Of a stretch of 64,000 nt of DNA, positions 42,536 through 51,538 are shown in pieces. Source of the stretch: Fibrobacter sp. (GTDB lineage: Bacteria; Fibrobacterota; Fibrobacteria; Fibrobacterales; Fibrobacteraceae); NCBI GenBank assembly GCA_017530965.1, contig JAFXLS010000053.1, positions 22,827 to 86,826 on the forward strand, read 5' to 3'. The translations under genes and the position numbers were made by a program. The notes under the pieces were generated by a model, which saw nothing but the letters and a program-made list of their open reading frames with translations, was not told where the DNA came from and made no database searches. Position 1 is the stretch's first letter; each line of letters starts with the position of its first letter.

Positions 42536-42560
42536 TTGATTCCTCGTAAAACATTAACCG

Positions 42561-44342
42561 CTACAAAGCCGGGATTTCTTTTGCCAAGCTATCCAAGACA
42601 TTTTCGCCATTCTTGACCTTGAGCGTATCGCTAATGGCACGCCAGGCTGATCCGTAACGCAGCGGTTCCACAGAGCCCGCATCGGGCAAGTCCTTGCCTT
42701 CTTCGGGGTAATAATAGTCCATCAAATAGGCGCCTTCCACAAGGTCGTCAAAATTAAAGCTGCCGTCTTCCTTGCAGTGTTCCAAGTAATACTGGTTCGT
42801 TTCGGCAGACAGCAAGCGCACCACAGCTGATGCCTTCGCATTGGGAATCTTCCCGCGAAGCTTCGCAAACTTGAGCTTGCTTACCGTTTCGAACTTCTGC
42901 AACTTCTGGTACTTGAGTTCCACCACCGTATCACGCTTTCCGGAACTATCGGCCACGGCAAGCGTCGTATCCAAATAGCCCATCAAGAAATTCACCGAAA
43001 CGTCCGTATTCCAGGGAGCCGTCTTTTCTACAGCAAAGCGTACCGGATCAAGCTGCTTTACCTGTACCTGGGTCGTATCCTTGTTGATTGCCACATAGAA
43101 CGTCTGGGTCAGCGAATCCAGCTTGGGCTTGTTGAAATACACAATCAAGGAATCGTCCGGGAAAAGGGTCTTCGCCTTGGAATTGGTTTTTACACCGGAA
43201 ACCTTGGGGGCAAGCGTATCCCCTTCCATTTTTTTCCATTCCCATTCCACTTCGTTGCGGAGCGTATCCAGCGGGCGGAACATGGAATCTCTCGCCACGC
43301 CGCACATGAACTTGTACAGCACGTCGCCTTTAGGAGCCGGATCAAAATAGAACTGCGGCTTATTGGAGGTAGCGCTCATGTAAACAAGTTTCGGGTAAAG
43401 TTTCTTGCTTTCGGGTGAAGTCAAGTAGCAGTTTGCCGTATCCGCAAAGGCAGAATCAAAGAACACGCTGCGGGTGAAGCTTGCTTCCAGCACATTGGCG
43501 AAAGGCTGGCTCACCGATTCCAGTTCCAACTTGGTGGTATCCATGTCAGCCACCGCAATCCACAGAGTATCAGCGGACTCGGCAGTCAAATTCAAGTCAG
43601 CAGTCCAGAGGCCCACCTGTTCAGTGGAAAGTTCGATCTTCTGGTTTCCGTTTCCATCCACAAAGGCGACCACACGATAATGCCCCGCCTTCAGGCCCGT
43701 CAGCGTAAAGTGGCCGGCACTGTCAGCACGAGTCAAGTACAAGGGAGGTTCCTTCAACAGCTGCGGATCCTTGCTGATTTCCTTGGTGGTCGTGTCGCGG
43801 TACTTTTCAAGGTAATGCTTCGAAGAACGTTCTTCACCCAGCAAGAAAAGACCGATACTGGGATATTCCTTTTTGCGAGCCATGGCCTGGTTCACCAACA
43901 CACGGCCAGAAACCGTCAAGGAATCGATAACGGAACCCGTCGAGAACACCACCTGGAAAGGCTTCGCCAAAGCATTGCCGTGCAAGTCCTTGATGCCGCC
44001 AGCAAACGTAACAGTATAAGTAGTACCCGTATCAAGTACCGCCCGGGAAGTCAGCACAAGGGACTTTCCGCTCACTTCAAAGCGCAGCTTCTTGTCGATA
44101 GGCGGCGAAATGGAAACTGCACTGCGGGGAATCGATGCGTTAATCCACTCGTCGAATTCCAGTTTCACCATGAGTTCGTTAGGATGGTTCGTCGTATTGG
44201 GTGCAGGGTAAACGCCCGCCACGCGAGGCGGCAGCTTATCTTCGGGGCCTCCACTAGGCGCCACCTGGGTGGCACAGGCCACCAACAGAGCAGACAGCAG
44301 GCTCCCAAAAGCAACACCGTATTTCAACAACGAGAACTTCAT
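42561..44342 (-). CDS. Ig-like domain (Big_5/SbsA type) lipoprotein
   Basis: ATG 44342 overlaps the lepB stop (TGATG), so translation is coupled; the longer frame starts inside lepB and is not real. A signal peptide with lipobox (LLVACA) is followed by the QVAPSGGPEDKLPPRV segment seen in many Bacteroidota/Fibrobacterota lipoproteins, then an SbsA-type Ig-like domain (PPRVAGVYPAPNTTNHP, LEFDEWIN, TTYTVTFAGGIKDLHGN). Further beta-rich domains follow, among them a SpaA/carboxypeptidase-like unit (HFTLTGLKAGHYRVVAFVD). Its role is unknown, presumably structural in the outer envelope. Confidence 0.85.
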   Translation of the reverse strand: MKFSLLKYGVAFGSLLSALLVACATQVAPSGGPEDKLPPRVAGVYPAPNTTNHPNELMVKLEFDEWINASIPRSAVSISPPIDKKLRFEVSGKSLVLTSRAVLDTGTTYTVTFAGGIKDLHGNALAKPFQVVFSTGSVIDSLTVSGRVLVNQAMARKKEYPSIGLFLLGEERSSKHYLEKYRDTTTKEISKDPQLLKEPPLYLTRADSAGHFTLTGLKAGHYRVVAFVDGNGNQKIELSTEQVGLWTADLNLTAESADTLWIAVADMDTTKLELESVSQPFANVLEASFTRSVFFDSAFADTANCYLTSPESKKLYPKLVYMSATSNKPQFYFDPAPKGDVLYKFMCGVARDSMFRPLDTLRNEVEWEWKKMEGDTLAPKVSGVKTNSKAKTLFPDDSLIVYFNKPKLDSLTQTFYVAINKDTTQVQVKQLDPVRFAVEKTAPWNTDVSVNFLMGYLDTTLAVADSSGKRDTVVELKYQKLQKFETVSKLKFAKLRGKIPNAKASAVVRLLSAETNQYYLEHCKEDGSFNFDDLVEGAYLMDYYYPEEGKDLPDAGSVEPLRYGSAWRAISDTLKVKNGENVLDSLAKEIPAL

Positions 44343-45745
44343 CAATCGATCATCTGGATAATCTTGCCGAGGCGCCCCCAGCGAATGCGGAACGGAAGCC
44401 TCCACCAAGTAAACGGATTCTTCAACGCAAAGGCTTCGTCGTCATTTTCAAAGGAGAAGTAAATCACGAAAGCCTTGGCACGAATGTTGCGGAGCGAAAC
44501 AAAGCCCCAGTAGCGGCTATCAGCGGAATTGTCTCGGTTGTCGCCCATCATAAAGAACTGGGGCGTCTTTACCACGTAGCTTTCAATGGGCTTGCCACCT
44601 ACCAGCAGCTGACGGCGGATTTCGAACTTGGACTTTGCCGGGGCATCCAGGGTATCGCCAGCGATACCTTCCACATTGGCGGCACCGTCTTGCGGCGCAT
44701 CCACATCGACGAGTTCCACGGTTCCTGCATTGTCCTCTTCGGCCTGGTTCAACAAGGCCACATTACCTTCCAGGTCACGCAACAGGGAACCTTCAAAAGC
44801 CATGTAGCTCACCGGGCGCATCAAGCCACCCTGAAGATTCGGGTCGATCATGGGCAAATAAGCCATGCGAGAAAGTTCCTTGAAGTAGGCAAAGGACATC
44901 ACGCCCGAAATGGTATCGCCCTGGGTAAGGCGCTGCTGCAGCACCGTGCGATTCCTGCGGAAAAATTCATTCAGTGCAAGGCCGCGATCGTTCTCCACCG
45001 GAATCTTGAATTCCTCGAAATCGTAATTATTGATTTCGACAGAGTCCTTCCACAGCGAAATATTCAGCTCCACCGTTTCGTCGGGATTTTCCTGCGCCAC
45101 CAAGGAACGCAACCACCACAGCTTTTCCAGCGGCATATCGCTTACCGTAAAGCTGTCACCCACCGACGGCACCACGAAGGCATCCCGTTCATCGCGGGGC
45201 GAGAAGGTTCGTGCAGTCGCCGTGTACTTGCCGCGACCAGGCAAAGTGTCCTGCAGCACGCCATTCACATAGAGACGTCCCTTATGGACCGCTACCGTAT
45301 CGCCGCTTACAGCCACACAACGCTTGATGTAATCCTTAGGACCGTCGGCATAATGAATCAAGTGGGGCTGACCGGCCTTAGGTTCATGATCCCAGTAGAG
45401 GTTCCCGAACATCAGTGCGTTAAACAAGTGGGTATAACGCCCCGGATTGCCATCAGGATATTCCGGCTCACCCGGGTAACGGAAAATCACCACATCGCCC
45501 TTGGCGGGGTAAGCATAGCCGGGGAATTTCTGATTGCTAAAGGGAATCGGAGAGCCGTAAGTGAACTTGAGGCCCAGCAAAAAGTCTCCCGTATGCAAGG
45601 TATCTTCCATAGACCCGCTGGGAATCTGGAATGCCTGAATCACATACTGAATCACAATCAAGGCGAGCGCCACCGGTACAATGATTTCCCGGAGCAGGCC
45701 TTTTACAAACTTTTTCCACGCAATCGGCTGTTTATCTTTTTCCAT
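44342..45745 (-). CDS. lepB: Signal peptidase I with a large insertion
   Basis: LepB cuts signal peptides at the membrane. One N-terminal membrane helix (18-37) is followed by box B IPSGSMEDTL with catalytic S45, box D KDYIKRCVAVSGD with general-base K141, and box E MGDNRDNSADSRYWG near residue 410. Between boxes D and E lies an insertion of about 200 residues that is not part of the catalytic core; it contains an acidic stretch (QAEEDNAGTVELVDVDAPQDG). The 467-residue length is well above the usual 200-350. ATG 45745 is preferred over the TTG nine bases upstream. It is coupled to the Ig-like lipoprotein gene. Confidence 0.93.
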   Translation of the reverse strand: MEKDKQPIAWKKFVKGLLREIIVPVALALIVIQYVIQAFQIPSGSMEDTLHTGDFLLGLKFTYGSPIPFSNQKFPGYAYPAKGDVVIFRYPGEPEYPDGNPGRYTHLFNALMFGNLYWDHEPKAGQPHLIHYADGPKDYIKRCVAVSGDTVAVHKGRLYVNGVLQDTLPGRGKYTATARTFSPRDERDAFVVPSVGDSFTVSDMPLEKLWWLRSLVAQENPDETVELNISLWKDSVEINNYDFEEFKIPVENDRGLALNEFFRRNRTVLQQRLTQGDTISGVMSFAYFKELSRMAYLPMIDPNLQGGLMRPVSYMAFEGSLLRDLEGNVALLNQAEEDNAGTVELVDVDAPQDGAANVEGIAGDTLDAPAKSKFEIRRQLLVGGKPIESYVVKTPQFFMMGDNRDNSADSRYWGFVSLRNIRAKAFVIYFSFENDDEAFALKNPFTWWRLPFRIRWGRLGKIIQMID

Positions 45746-45797
45746 AAAATTCAACGTTAAAGAATGGCTACCGCAATTTAGAAAAATGCAAGTGGCT

Positions 45798-46565
45798 CTA
45801 GAGCGTTCTAATCTTCTTGACCAGCGAACGGCTCACCACCAGCTGGGTCGCAGCCTTATCGCGGAGCACCATGACCATGCGGCCGGCATCACCCTTGCGG
45901 CATTCCGCAATGTAGTCGATAGCCACAATGTGGGAACGGTGTACACGCGTAAAATGCTTCGGGTCCAGTTTCTTTTCAAGTTCCACAAGCGTCGTGTCTA
46001 TTACATACTGGCCGTTCACGGTGTAAACAGTGGTGTACTTTTCTTCGCTATGGAAACGGATCACTTCATCGATATTCACAAACACAATGCGGTCGCCCAC
46101 CTTGACCTGCAAACGCTGCAAGTAAAGGCCGCTCATGTCCACAAGGTTACGCAGCTTTTCCCAATTCAAGTCGGCAGGGATCGGCGTAGCGTCTACCTGC
46201 GGAATCGCCTTGCGAAGTTTTTCGATAGAAGCCGCCAAGCGTTCCGGAGCCACCGGTTTCAAAAGGTAGTCCACCGTATTTTCTTCGAAGGCCTTCAATG
46301 CAAAATTGTCAAAGGCCGTCGTGAAAATGACCAGGGGAACATCGTCACCTTGCAGGGAGTGCAACACTTCGAAAGCATCCATGTCAGGCATCTGGATATC
46401 CAGAAACACCACGTCGGGCATCGTCTCGTGAATCATCTTGACTGCCTGCGCACCGGAACCGGCCTCTCCCAAAATTTCGATTTCAGAAGAATAAGGTTCC
46501 AATAGCGAAATCATGCGCTTGCGGGCAAGCGGTTCATCGTCAATGACAAGAGCGGTACACTGCAT
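45798..46565 (-). CDS. LytTR-family response regulator
   Basis: The receiver domain (1-120) has DDE at residues 9-11, phospho-acceptor D56 in VVFLDIQMPD, a Thr in FTTAF and K-P in LLKPV. The C-terminal LytTR DNA-binding domain (about 150-255) shows VNIDEVIRFHSEEKYTTVYT and FTRVHRSHIVAIDYI. Such regulators usually pair with a histidine kinase of the LytS/YehU type; none is adjacent here. It ends a leftward set of envelope genes but is separated from lepB by 52 bases. Confidence 0.94.
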   Translation of the reverse strand: MQCTALVIDDEPLARKRMISLLEPYSSEIEILGEAGSGAQAVKMIHETMPDVVFLDIQMPDMDAFEVLHSLQGDDVPLVIFTTAFDNFALKAFEENTVDYLLKPVAPERLAASIEKLRKAIPQVDATPIPADLNWEKLRNLVDMSGLYLQRLQVKVGDRIVFVNIDEVIRFHSEEKYTTVYTVNGQYVIDTTLVELEKKLDPKHFTRVHRSHIVAIDYIAECRKGDAGRMVMVLRDKAATQLVVSRSLVKKIRTL

Positions 46566-46567
46566 AG

Positions 46568-47107
46568 TTACTCCTTGGGCTGTTCTTCCTTTTTCACCGT
46601 GTCTGCAGCAGTGGAATCCTTTTCGTTTGCGGAATCCTTTGCAGCAGCTTTCGGCGCCACCTTAAAAATGCGAATCATTTCGGCCTTCATTCCGTCCTTG
46701 TCTTCGTACACGGTACCGGCAGCCGTCATGTAATGCAAATTGCCAAACTTGGTACGCTTAAAGTTCCAATGGCCTTTACCCCCTTCGAGAGTCACAAGAA
46801 TCGTGCTGTCCGAAGCAGAATAGGTTCCCTTCAGGGAATCGGTTTCCATGGTATCGCGCAAAATCAACTGGATCGCTTCTACCGAACTGTCTTCGCCAAG
46901 AGTCATGCGAACCATGCGGCTTGTACAATCGTCGCAAGGCAGGCTACCGGAATAAAGACCCGGAACTTCCTTGGGGATTTCGATAGACGGAAGATTCGGC
47001 AGCGGATCCGACTTTTCGTCTTCTTCGCAAGAAGCCATTACCAAAACGGCAAAAAGCGGGAGCACCACTCTCGCAATAGGGGAAACCATAGATTTAAGCA
47101 TCATCAT
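46568..47107 (-). CDS. NlpE-like N-terminal domain lipoprotein
   Basis: A signal peptide with lipobox (LVMASC) is followed by an NlpE N-terminal-like domain: VPGLYSGSLPCDDCTSRMVRMTL contains the hallmark CxxC motif, and later strands (TILVTLEGGKGHWNF, AAGTVYEDKDGMKAEMIR) complete a small barrel. In E. coli NlpE senses surface attachment and copper and activates Cpx. Here it precedes a LytTR regulator by two bases, hinting at a shared role, though this is inference. The C-terminal 30 residues are Ala/Lys/Glu-rich and probably disordered. Confidence 0.8.
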   Translation of the reverse strand: MMMLKSMVSPIARVVLPLFAVLVMASCEEDEKSDPLPNLPSIEIPKEVPGLYSGSLPCDDCTSRMVRMTLGEDSSVEAIQLILRDTMETDSLKGTYSASDSTILVTLEGGKGHWNFKRTKFGNLHYMTAAGTVYEDKDGMKAEMIRIFKVAPKAAAKDSANEKDSTAADTVKKEEQPKE

Positions 47108-47141
47108 GGTTTACAATGTAGCAAAAATAACAGCGTTTATA

Positions 47142-48017
47142 TCAAATGCCGCGAGAATAGACAATCCTAAAGCCAATCGTCTGGCTGCGATGTTTGGGGT
47201 CTTTCTTCTCGCGTTCACCCGAAGCCAAGGCAGGCGCCTTATCGGACCAGCCACCACCGCGAACTACCTTGTAGGTTCCCTCGGCAGGGCCACTATAGTT
47301 TTCCTGGGAAACCGTCGGGTAAGCATAATACCAGTCGTTCACCCATTCGGCCACATTACCGGCCATATCGTAAAGGCCCGCATCGTTAGGAATATATTCG
47401 GCCACCTTCGTAGGCCCATTATGTTGTCCGTAGTAAGCATACTTGGAAGCCACATCCGTATCCCAGTAATAGGTAGTCAAAGTCCCTGCACGGGCGGCAA
47501 TTTCCCATTCCATTTCACTGGGGAGCCTTACAGACTCAGCGGCATAATCAATCGACAAGCCCGTCAGTTCACCGCCGGAGTTACGAGACTCATACACATA
47601 AGCCGTATCAAGGCCCACCTTTTTAGAAAGGGCATTACAGAACAAGGCTGCATCATACCAGCTTACGTTGAAAACCGGGTAATCGTCACCCAAGGAATCT
47701 TCTTTGGAAATAGAGCCCATGACCTTGCGGTATAGCCCCTGCGTCACTTCGGTAACACTGATGGAGTAGGCACTTACCGAGAAAGCAACTCCGTTACGGG
47801 TAATACCCATGGCAGAAACATTCACCATCTCTGCAAAATCAGAAAGTTCCACAGAATCTTGCGAATCGCCACCAGGATCCTTGTTGCCGTCACTCAAATT
47901 GCCCCCATTTATGCCCCCATTGAGTTCCGAAGGCTGCATATCCGCAGAATCACCGGTAGCCGTGCAAGCCACCAGAAAGAGGGCGAAAAGCGAAGTTGCG
48001 ATCAAGCGGACAAACAT
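47142..48017 (-). CDS. Formylglycine-generating-enzyme-fold (SUMF1-like) lipoprotein
   Basis: A lipobox (LFLVACT) and an Asn/Gly/Asp-rich linker precede an FGE-sulfatase fold: SISVTEVTQGLYRKVMG, PVFNVSWYDAALFCNALSKKVG, VRLPSEMEWEIAARAG, GLYDMAGNVAEWVNDWY and the closing VVRGGGWSD. The two catalytic cysteines of genuine FGE are not evident, so it is more likely a ligand-binding or structural member (GldK-like proteins of type IX secretion share this fold). The short length of 291 residues fits the single domain. It follows the M6-like gene with a one-base gap and is cotranscribed. Confidence 0.87.
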   Translation of the reverse strand: MFVRLIATSLFALFLVACTATGDSADMQPSELNGGINGGNLSDGNKDPGGDSQDSVELSDFAEMVNVSAMGITRNGVAFSVSAYSISVTEVTQGLYRKVMGSISKEDSLGDDYPVFNVSWYDAALFCNALSKKVGLDTAYVYESRNSGGELTGLSIDYAAESVRLPSEMEWEIAARAGTLTTYYWDTDVASKYAYYGQHNGPTKVAEYIPNDAGLYDMAGNVAEWVNDWYYAYPTVSQENYSGPAEGTYKVVRGGGWSDKAPALASGEREKKDPKHRSQTIGFRIVYSRGI

Positions 48018-48018
48018 A

Positions 48019-51000
48019 TTATTTGATCACTCCCACGCGGTAAAGCTTTTGCTTGGTCTTGCCGCTTTCAAATTCCACCTTGAGTCGCGCCGTGTAAACG
48101 TCAGAACCCAGATGCTTCAGGTCGAGTTTTTCAAACTGGTTGCGGCCCTGTTTCACATCGCTCATCTTGGTCTTGAATACGCAAAGGCCGGTAATGTCAT
48201 AGAGTTCAAGCGTAGCCTTCTTTGCGGCCGCACCGATTTCGAAGCGGGCCTTCGCATCGCCGCCACGCACCGGATTCGGGAACATGAAGAATTCCGAGAT
48301 TTCATCCTTCGCGGTCACCTTCTTCACATCGCCCAGCTTAGAGGCATCAAAGTAGCCCGTACGTTCGTTTCCGCCAGCCGGCAAAGTCCACGCGGCAACA
48401 GAAGACGCAGCATCAACAGAGGCGCCCCGCAGGCGGAAAGCCGACAGATTGTCACGATGCAGTGCATAAAGTTCCGGGCCTGCAGACTTCTTGTCCGAAA
48501 CGGCATTCGTAACAAATATGCTCATGGGCTGAATCACACTCGTAGAATCCATGTCCTCGTAGCTGCCTGCCGCAATCGGGAATCCGTCAGTCAGGAGTTT
48601 TCCCTTGCCGCTAACCGCATAAACCAGGCCATCGCTATTCGGCACCAGAATTTCAGGAATTTCATCGCCCGTCACATCCACAAGAACCGGGTCGCTAAAG
48701 AATCCGTAAACCGGAGCACCGCGAGAAATTTTCACCGGGAACCCTGCGATAGGCAGGCCCGAGCGGTCAAGCGCATACACCAGGTTATCGCCCAAGAATA
48801 CGATTTCGGGGTAGCCATCGCCATTGACATCTCCGATAGCAATGCCGGAGGATTCGTCCTTCAAACCGCTCGTGCCACCGGCGCCGCGCTTGTAGTTTTT
48901 GGTCCATTTCAAGTCAGTCTTTTCATCTACAGCCGTCGAAACCGTCACCGTTCCGCGGCTACCGACCGCAATCATTTCTTCCTTGCCGTCACGATTCAAA
49001 TCGGTACAGGAAAGGCGGAATTTTTCACCGCTGCGGCCTTTCAATTTCACTTCGGCTCCATGCAAATACGCAGAGCCTTCCGAAGCCACATAATAAGCAA
49101 AAGCAGGCTTGCCATCTTCGGTTCCACAGTAAACCAAATCGGCAATATCAGCGAGATCGCTATTCATGCCTACATTACGTTGGGCCGTAGCCTTGCCTTC
49201 TTTAATATTATAAGCAAAGATACCTTTTGTCGTCGTATAGTAAATTTTTCCGTCAACAATGACGGGCCCCACCACAGCAGAATCAATAGCAATCGCTTCC
49301 TGTGTCGGGAGTCCTCCCACAAAACTCGTCTTCACGAGCTTTGTCGTATGCAGGCTGTACACATCCTTGCCGTCGCTGGCCATGCCCACCAGCGGTCCGT
49401 AGCTTGCACCCACACGGTACAGCGGCACATCCTTTTCCGAGCCTTTACGGGTCAAAGTCTTCTGCTTGATGACCGTATCTGCCGGGAACAGGGTATCGCC
49501 CATGGCATTGAACACCTGCAACGTTCCGTCCATGGCACTGACCACCAAGAGCTTTTCGCCTTCCTTTTCGGGGTCGTCTACAAATACGCCGCCACGCACC
49601 GCCGAAGCGAGGCCCACATTGCGGGGGAACTGGGCGCCGTCAATGCTTCCGTCATCGATGCTGATGGTCACGCTAATCTTTTGCGCGCCAAAATTCACCA
49701 CGCTGTCGCCCATAAAGGCATTGGCCGTCTTTTCGACACGGGCCTTTTTCGGGACATTCACCTTGATCTTAATACCGGTGTAACCGCCCTGGGTTGTCAT
49801 GGTATTCGCATAACCCGTGGACCCGATGGTCGTCACCGTATCAAAAGTCAGCTTGGAATCCTTCGCAGGCTTGCGCAAGTGAGGCAACAAGTCCGTACCC
49901 GAGCCGTAATCATAAGTATCTTCGCCCAAGGCATTCTTGAAGGTCTTGCCGATGCTCAAAATCCCATCAGCCTCCACCATGGCAATGCCGAACTGGTGAT
50001 CGCGCAGGGTATCGCCACCCCAGAAGTTTGCAATGCCATATTCCAAGGTTTGACGCAAGTACCAATCATTTACGCGCCATACGACAATGCCGCTAGCAGG
50101 AATTCCCGCATCAAAGCTGCTCATGTCAACAATAATGCCCTTTGCCTTCTTCTTGTTGACATTACACTTTTTCTCGCAATTCACGCTATCCTGAAAAACC
50201 AGATGCAAACTGTCTACCGGCACCGTCGTGATAGTGGTATCGGAGCTTTCATCGTCATCACTCAGCGATACACTCACCTCGCCATTCTTATTCCAACTGC
50301 GCTGGCGGTTTTCAATCAACAGGTATTCGCTAGCACTCAGGGGAACCTTCACGATTTCCACGCCACTGCCAGTTCCCGCCGCCGAAATTTCGACAGTCAC
50401 GGGCTTGCCAGCCACAGGGCGGACTTCCTTCACGTTGTTCCAGCCCATGTAGGCACGTTCCCATGCAGCAGGCATAGAGGGCAAGAAACCGTTGCCCGCA
50501 TTGTAGCCCGCAAAATCCATTACATCGTAATAACCCAGGCGGCTAATGCCCTTCACCACATCGTAGGTATTCGGGAGTCCGAGTTCACGGGCAACCTGAT
50601 TCACCAGAATCCCGTTCACGCCCCAGTTCAATCCATCCTGGGAAGCTGTTTCACTGGTGACCATAATCGATCGCAGCGTGTCTATGGAAGCCCCTTCAAG
50701 CACCAGGCCCTCCACCACCGAAGAATCCTTACCTTCCGAGTTCTTGCCTACCTTGTGAATTGCCAACCCATCAAGGGAATCCGGCAAAAAACTCCAATAA
50801 TCCTTCTCGATATAGGTATCCATGAAGTCGCCCGGCGTATCGGCGCCGCGAGTTCCCATGCTACCGCCATCTAGCAAGCGGCTGGCACCCGCATGAATAA
50901 TCATATAGGCGCGTTTCGTATTCGGATTTTTCGACAGAGGTTCGCTAAAAGGCGATTCACCAGACTCATGAACAGTCGTCACGGCATCATAAATAAACTG

Positions 51001-51420
51001 CAGGTAATCACGCCAGCGGGCTTCATCGAATTCCGCCGTCTTTTCACCCGACATCTTGCTTGTACGGTTATAATCGATGATATGCTTTTTCAGCTTGTAG
51101 GCACTGGATGCCTTAGGGAAAATGTGTGCGTCGATGACCACATTCCCGTTACTGGCCTTGTTGAAGTAGGCATTCACAAAGTCAAAATGCTTTTTCCAGT
51201 AAGACACACTGTTGCGTCTGCCCGAGGGATCCAACTTGTAGTCACCCTTCTTGTCCGAATCGAAAAGTCCCGTTCCCGTGGTCAAGCTGTTATCGGGGCT
51301 TTCTTCGGCAAACTGCACGCGGATTGCATACACCTGGAGCGTGTCCGCCGCAAATAGCGACGTACAACAGAATAGCCCAAAAACCAATGCAAAAATCTTA
51401 GCATTCAAATTCATAGCCAT
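48019..51420 (-). CDS. Secreted M6-metalloprotease-fold protein lacking HExxH, with repeat and sorting domains
   Basis: A signal peptide (FALVFGLFCCTSLFA) leads into an M6/immune-inhibitor-A-like domain of about 400 residues: VYAIRVQFAEE, a SVSYWKKHFDFVNAYF block, and ARELGLPNTYDV followed by YDVMDFAGYN and MPAAWERAYMGWN, which match the family's metal region and Met-turn. The zinc motif HExxH reads NQVAR (residues 274-278), so both His and the catalytic Glu are gone. The middle of the protein has FG-GAP/PQQ-like beta-propeller repeats (DLNRDGKEEMIAVG, DVNGDGYPEIVFLG, DVTGDEIPEILVP). The last 90 residues (FPNPVRGGDAKARFEIG to VGVIK) form a type IX sorting domain. Probably a surface-exposed non-catalytic protein. 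Confidence 0.82.
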   Translation of the reverse strand: MAMNLNAKIFALVFGLFCCTSLFAADTLQVYAIRVQFAEESPDNSLTTGTGLFDSDKKGDYKLDPSGRRNSVSYWKKHFDFVNAYFNKASNGNVVIDAHIFPKASSAYKLKKHIIDYNRTSKMSGEKTAEFDEARWRDYLQFIYDAVTTVHESGESPFSEPLSKNPNTKRAYMIIHAGASRLLDGGSMGTRGADTPGDFMDTYIEKDYWSFLPDSLDGLAIHKVGKNSEGKDSSVVEGLVLEGASIDTLRSIMVTSETASQDGLNWGVNGILVNQVARELGLPNTYDVVKGISRLGYYDVMDFAGYNAGNGFLPSMPAAWERAYMGWNNVKEVRPVAGKPVTVEISAAGTGSGVEIVKVPLSASEYLLIENRQRSWNKNGEVSVSLSDDDESSDTTITTVPVDSLHLVFQDSVNCEKKCNVNKKKAKGIIVDMSSFDAGIPASGIVVWRVNDWYLRQTLEYGIANFWGGDTLRDHQFGIAMVEADGILSIGKTFKNALGEDTYDYGSGTDLLPHLRKPAKDSKLTFDTVTTIGSTGYANTMTTQGGYTGIKIKVNVPKKARVEKTANAFMGDSVVNFGAQKISVTISIDDGSIDGAQFPRNVGLASAVRGGVFVDDPEKEGEKLLVVSAMDGTLQVFNAMGDTLFPADTVIKQKTLTRKGSEKDVPLYRVGASYGPLVGMASDGKDVYSLHTTKLVKTSFVGGLPTQEAIAIDSAVVGPVIVDGKIYYTTTKGIFAYNIKEGKATAQRNVGMNSDLADIADLVYCGTEDGKPAFAYYVASEGSAYLHGAEVKLKGRSGEKFRLSCTDLNRDGKEEMIAVGSRGTVTVSTAVDEKTDLKWTKNYKRGAGGTSGLKDESSGIAIGDVNGDGYPEIVFLGDNLVYALDRSGLPIAGFPVKISRGAPVYGFFSDPVLVDVTGDEIPEILVPNSDGLVYAVSGKGKLLTDGFPIAAGSYEDMDSTSVIQPMSIFVTNAVSDKKSAGPELYALHRDNLSAFRLRGASVDAASSVAAWTLPAGGNERTGYFDASKLGDVKKVTAKDEISEFFMFPNPVRGGDAKARFEIGAAAKKATLELYDITGLCVFKTKMSDVKQGRNQFEKLDLKHLGSDVYTARLKVEFESGKTKQKLYRVGVIK

Positions 51421-51538
51421 AATTTACAAAAGTCGGACTTAAAAGGTATAGCTTAGAGTACCGAAAAAGGCAGGATATACTCGTTATTTAATATATTTGT
51501 CGCGGGTTATGAGAAATTGTTTTCCCAGGATTATTCTT

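Noticed and set aside
47809..50874. 1021-codon plus-strand open frame
   Set aside because: Antisense to the M6-like gene; low-complexity His/Arg composition and no motifs; long shadow frames are common in this codon usage.
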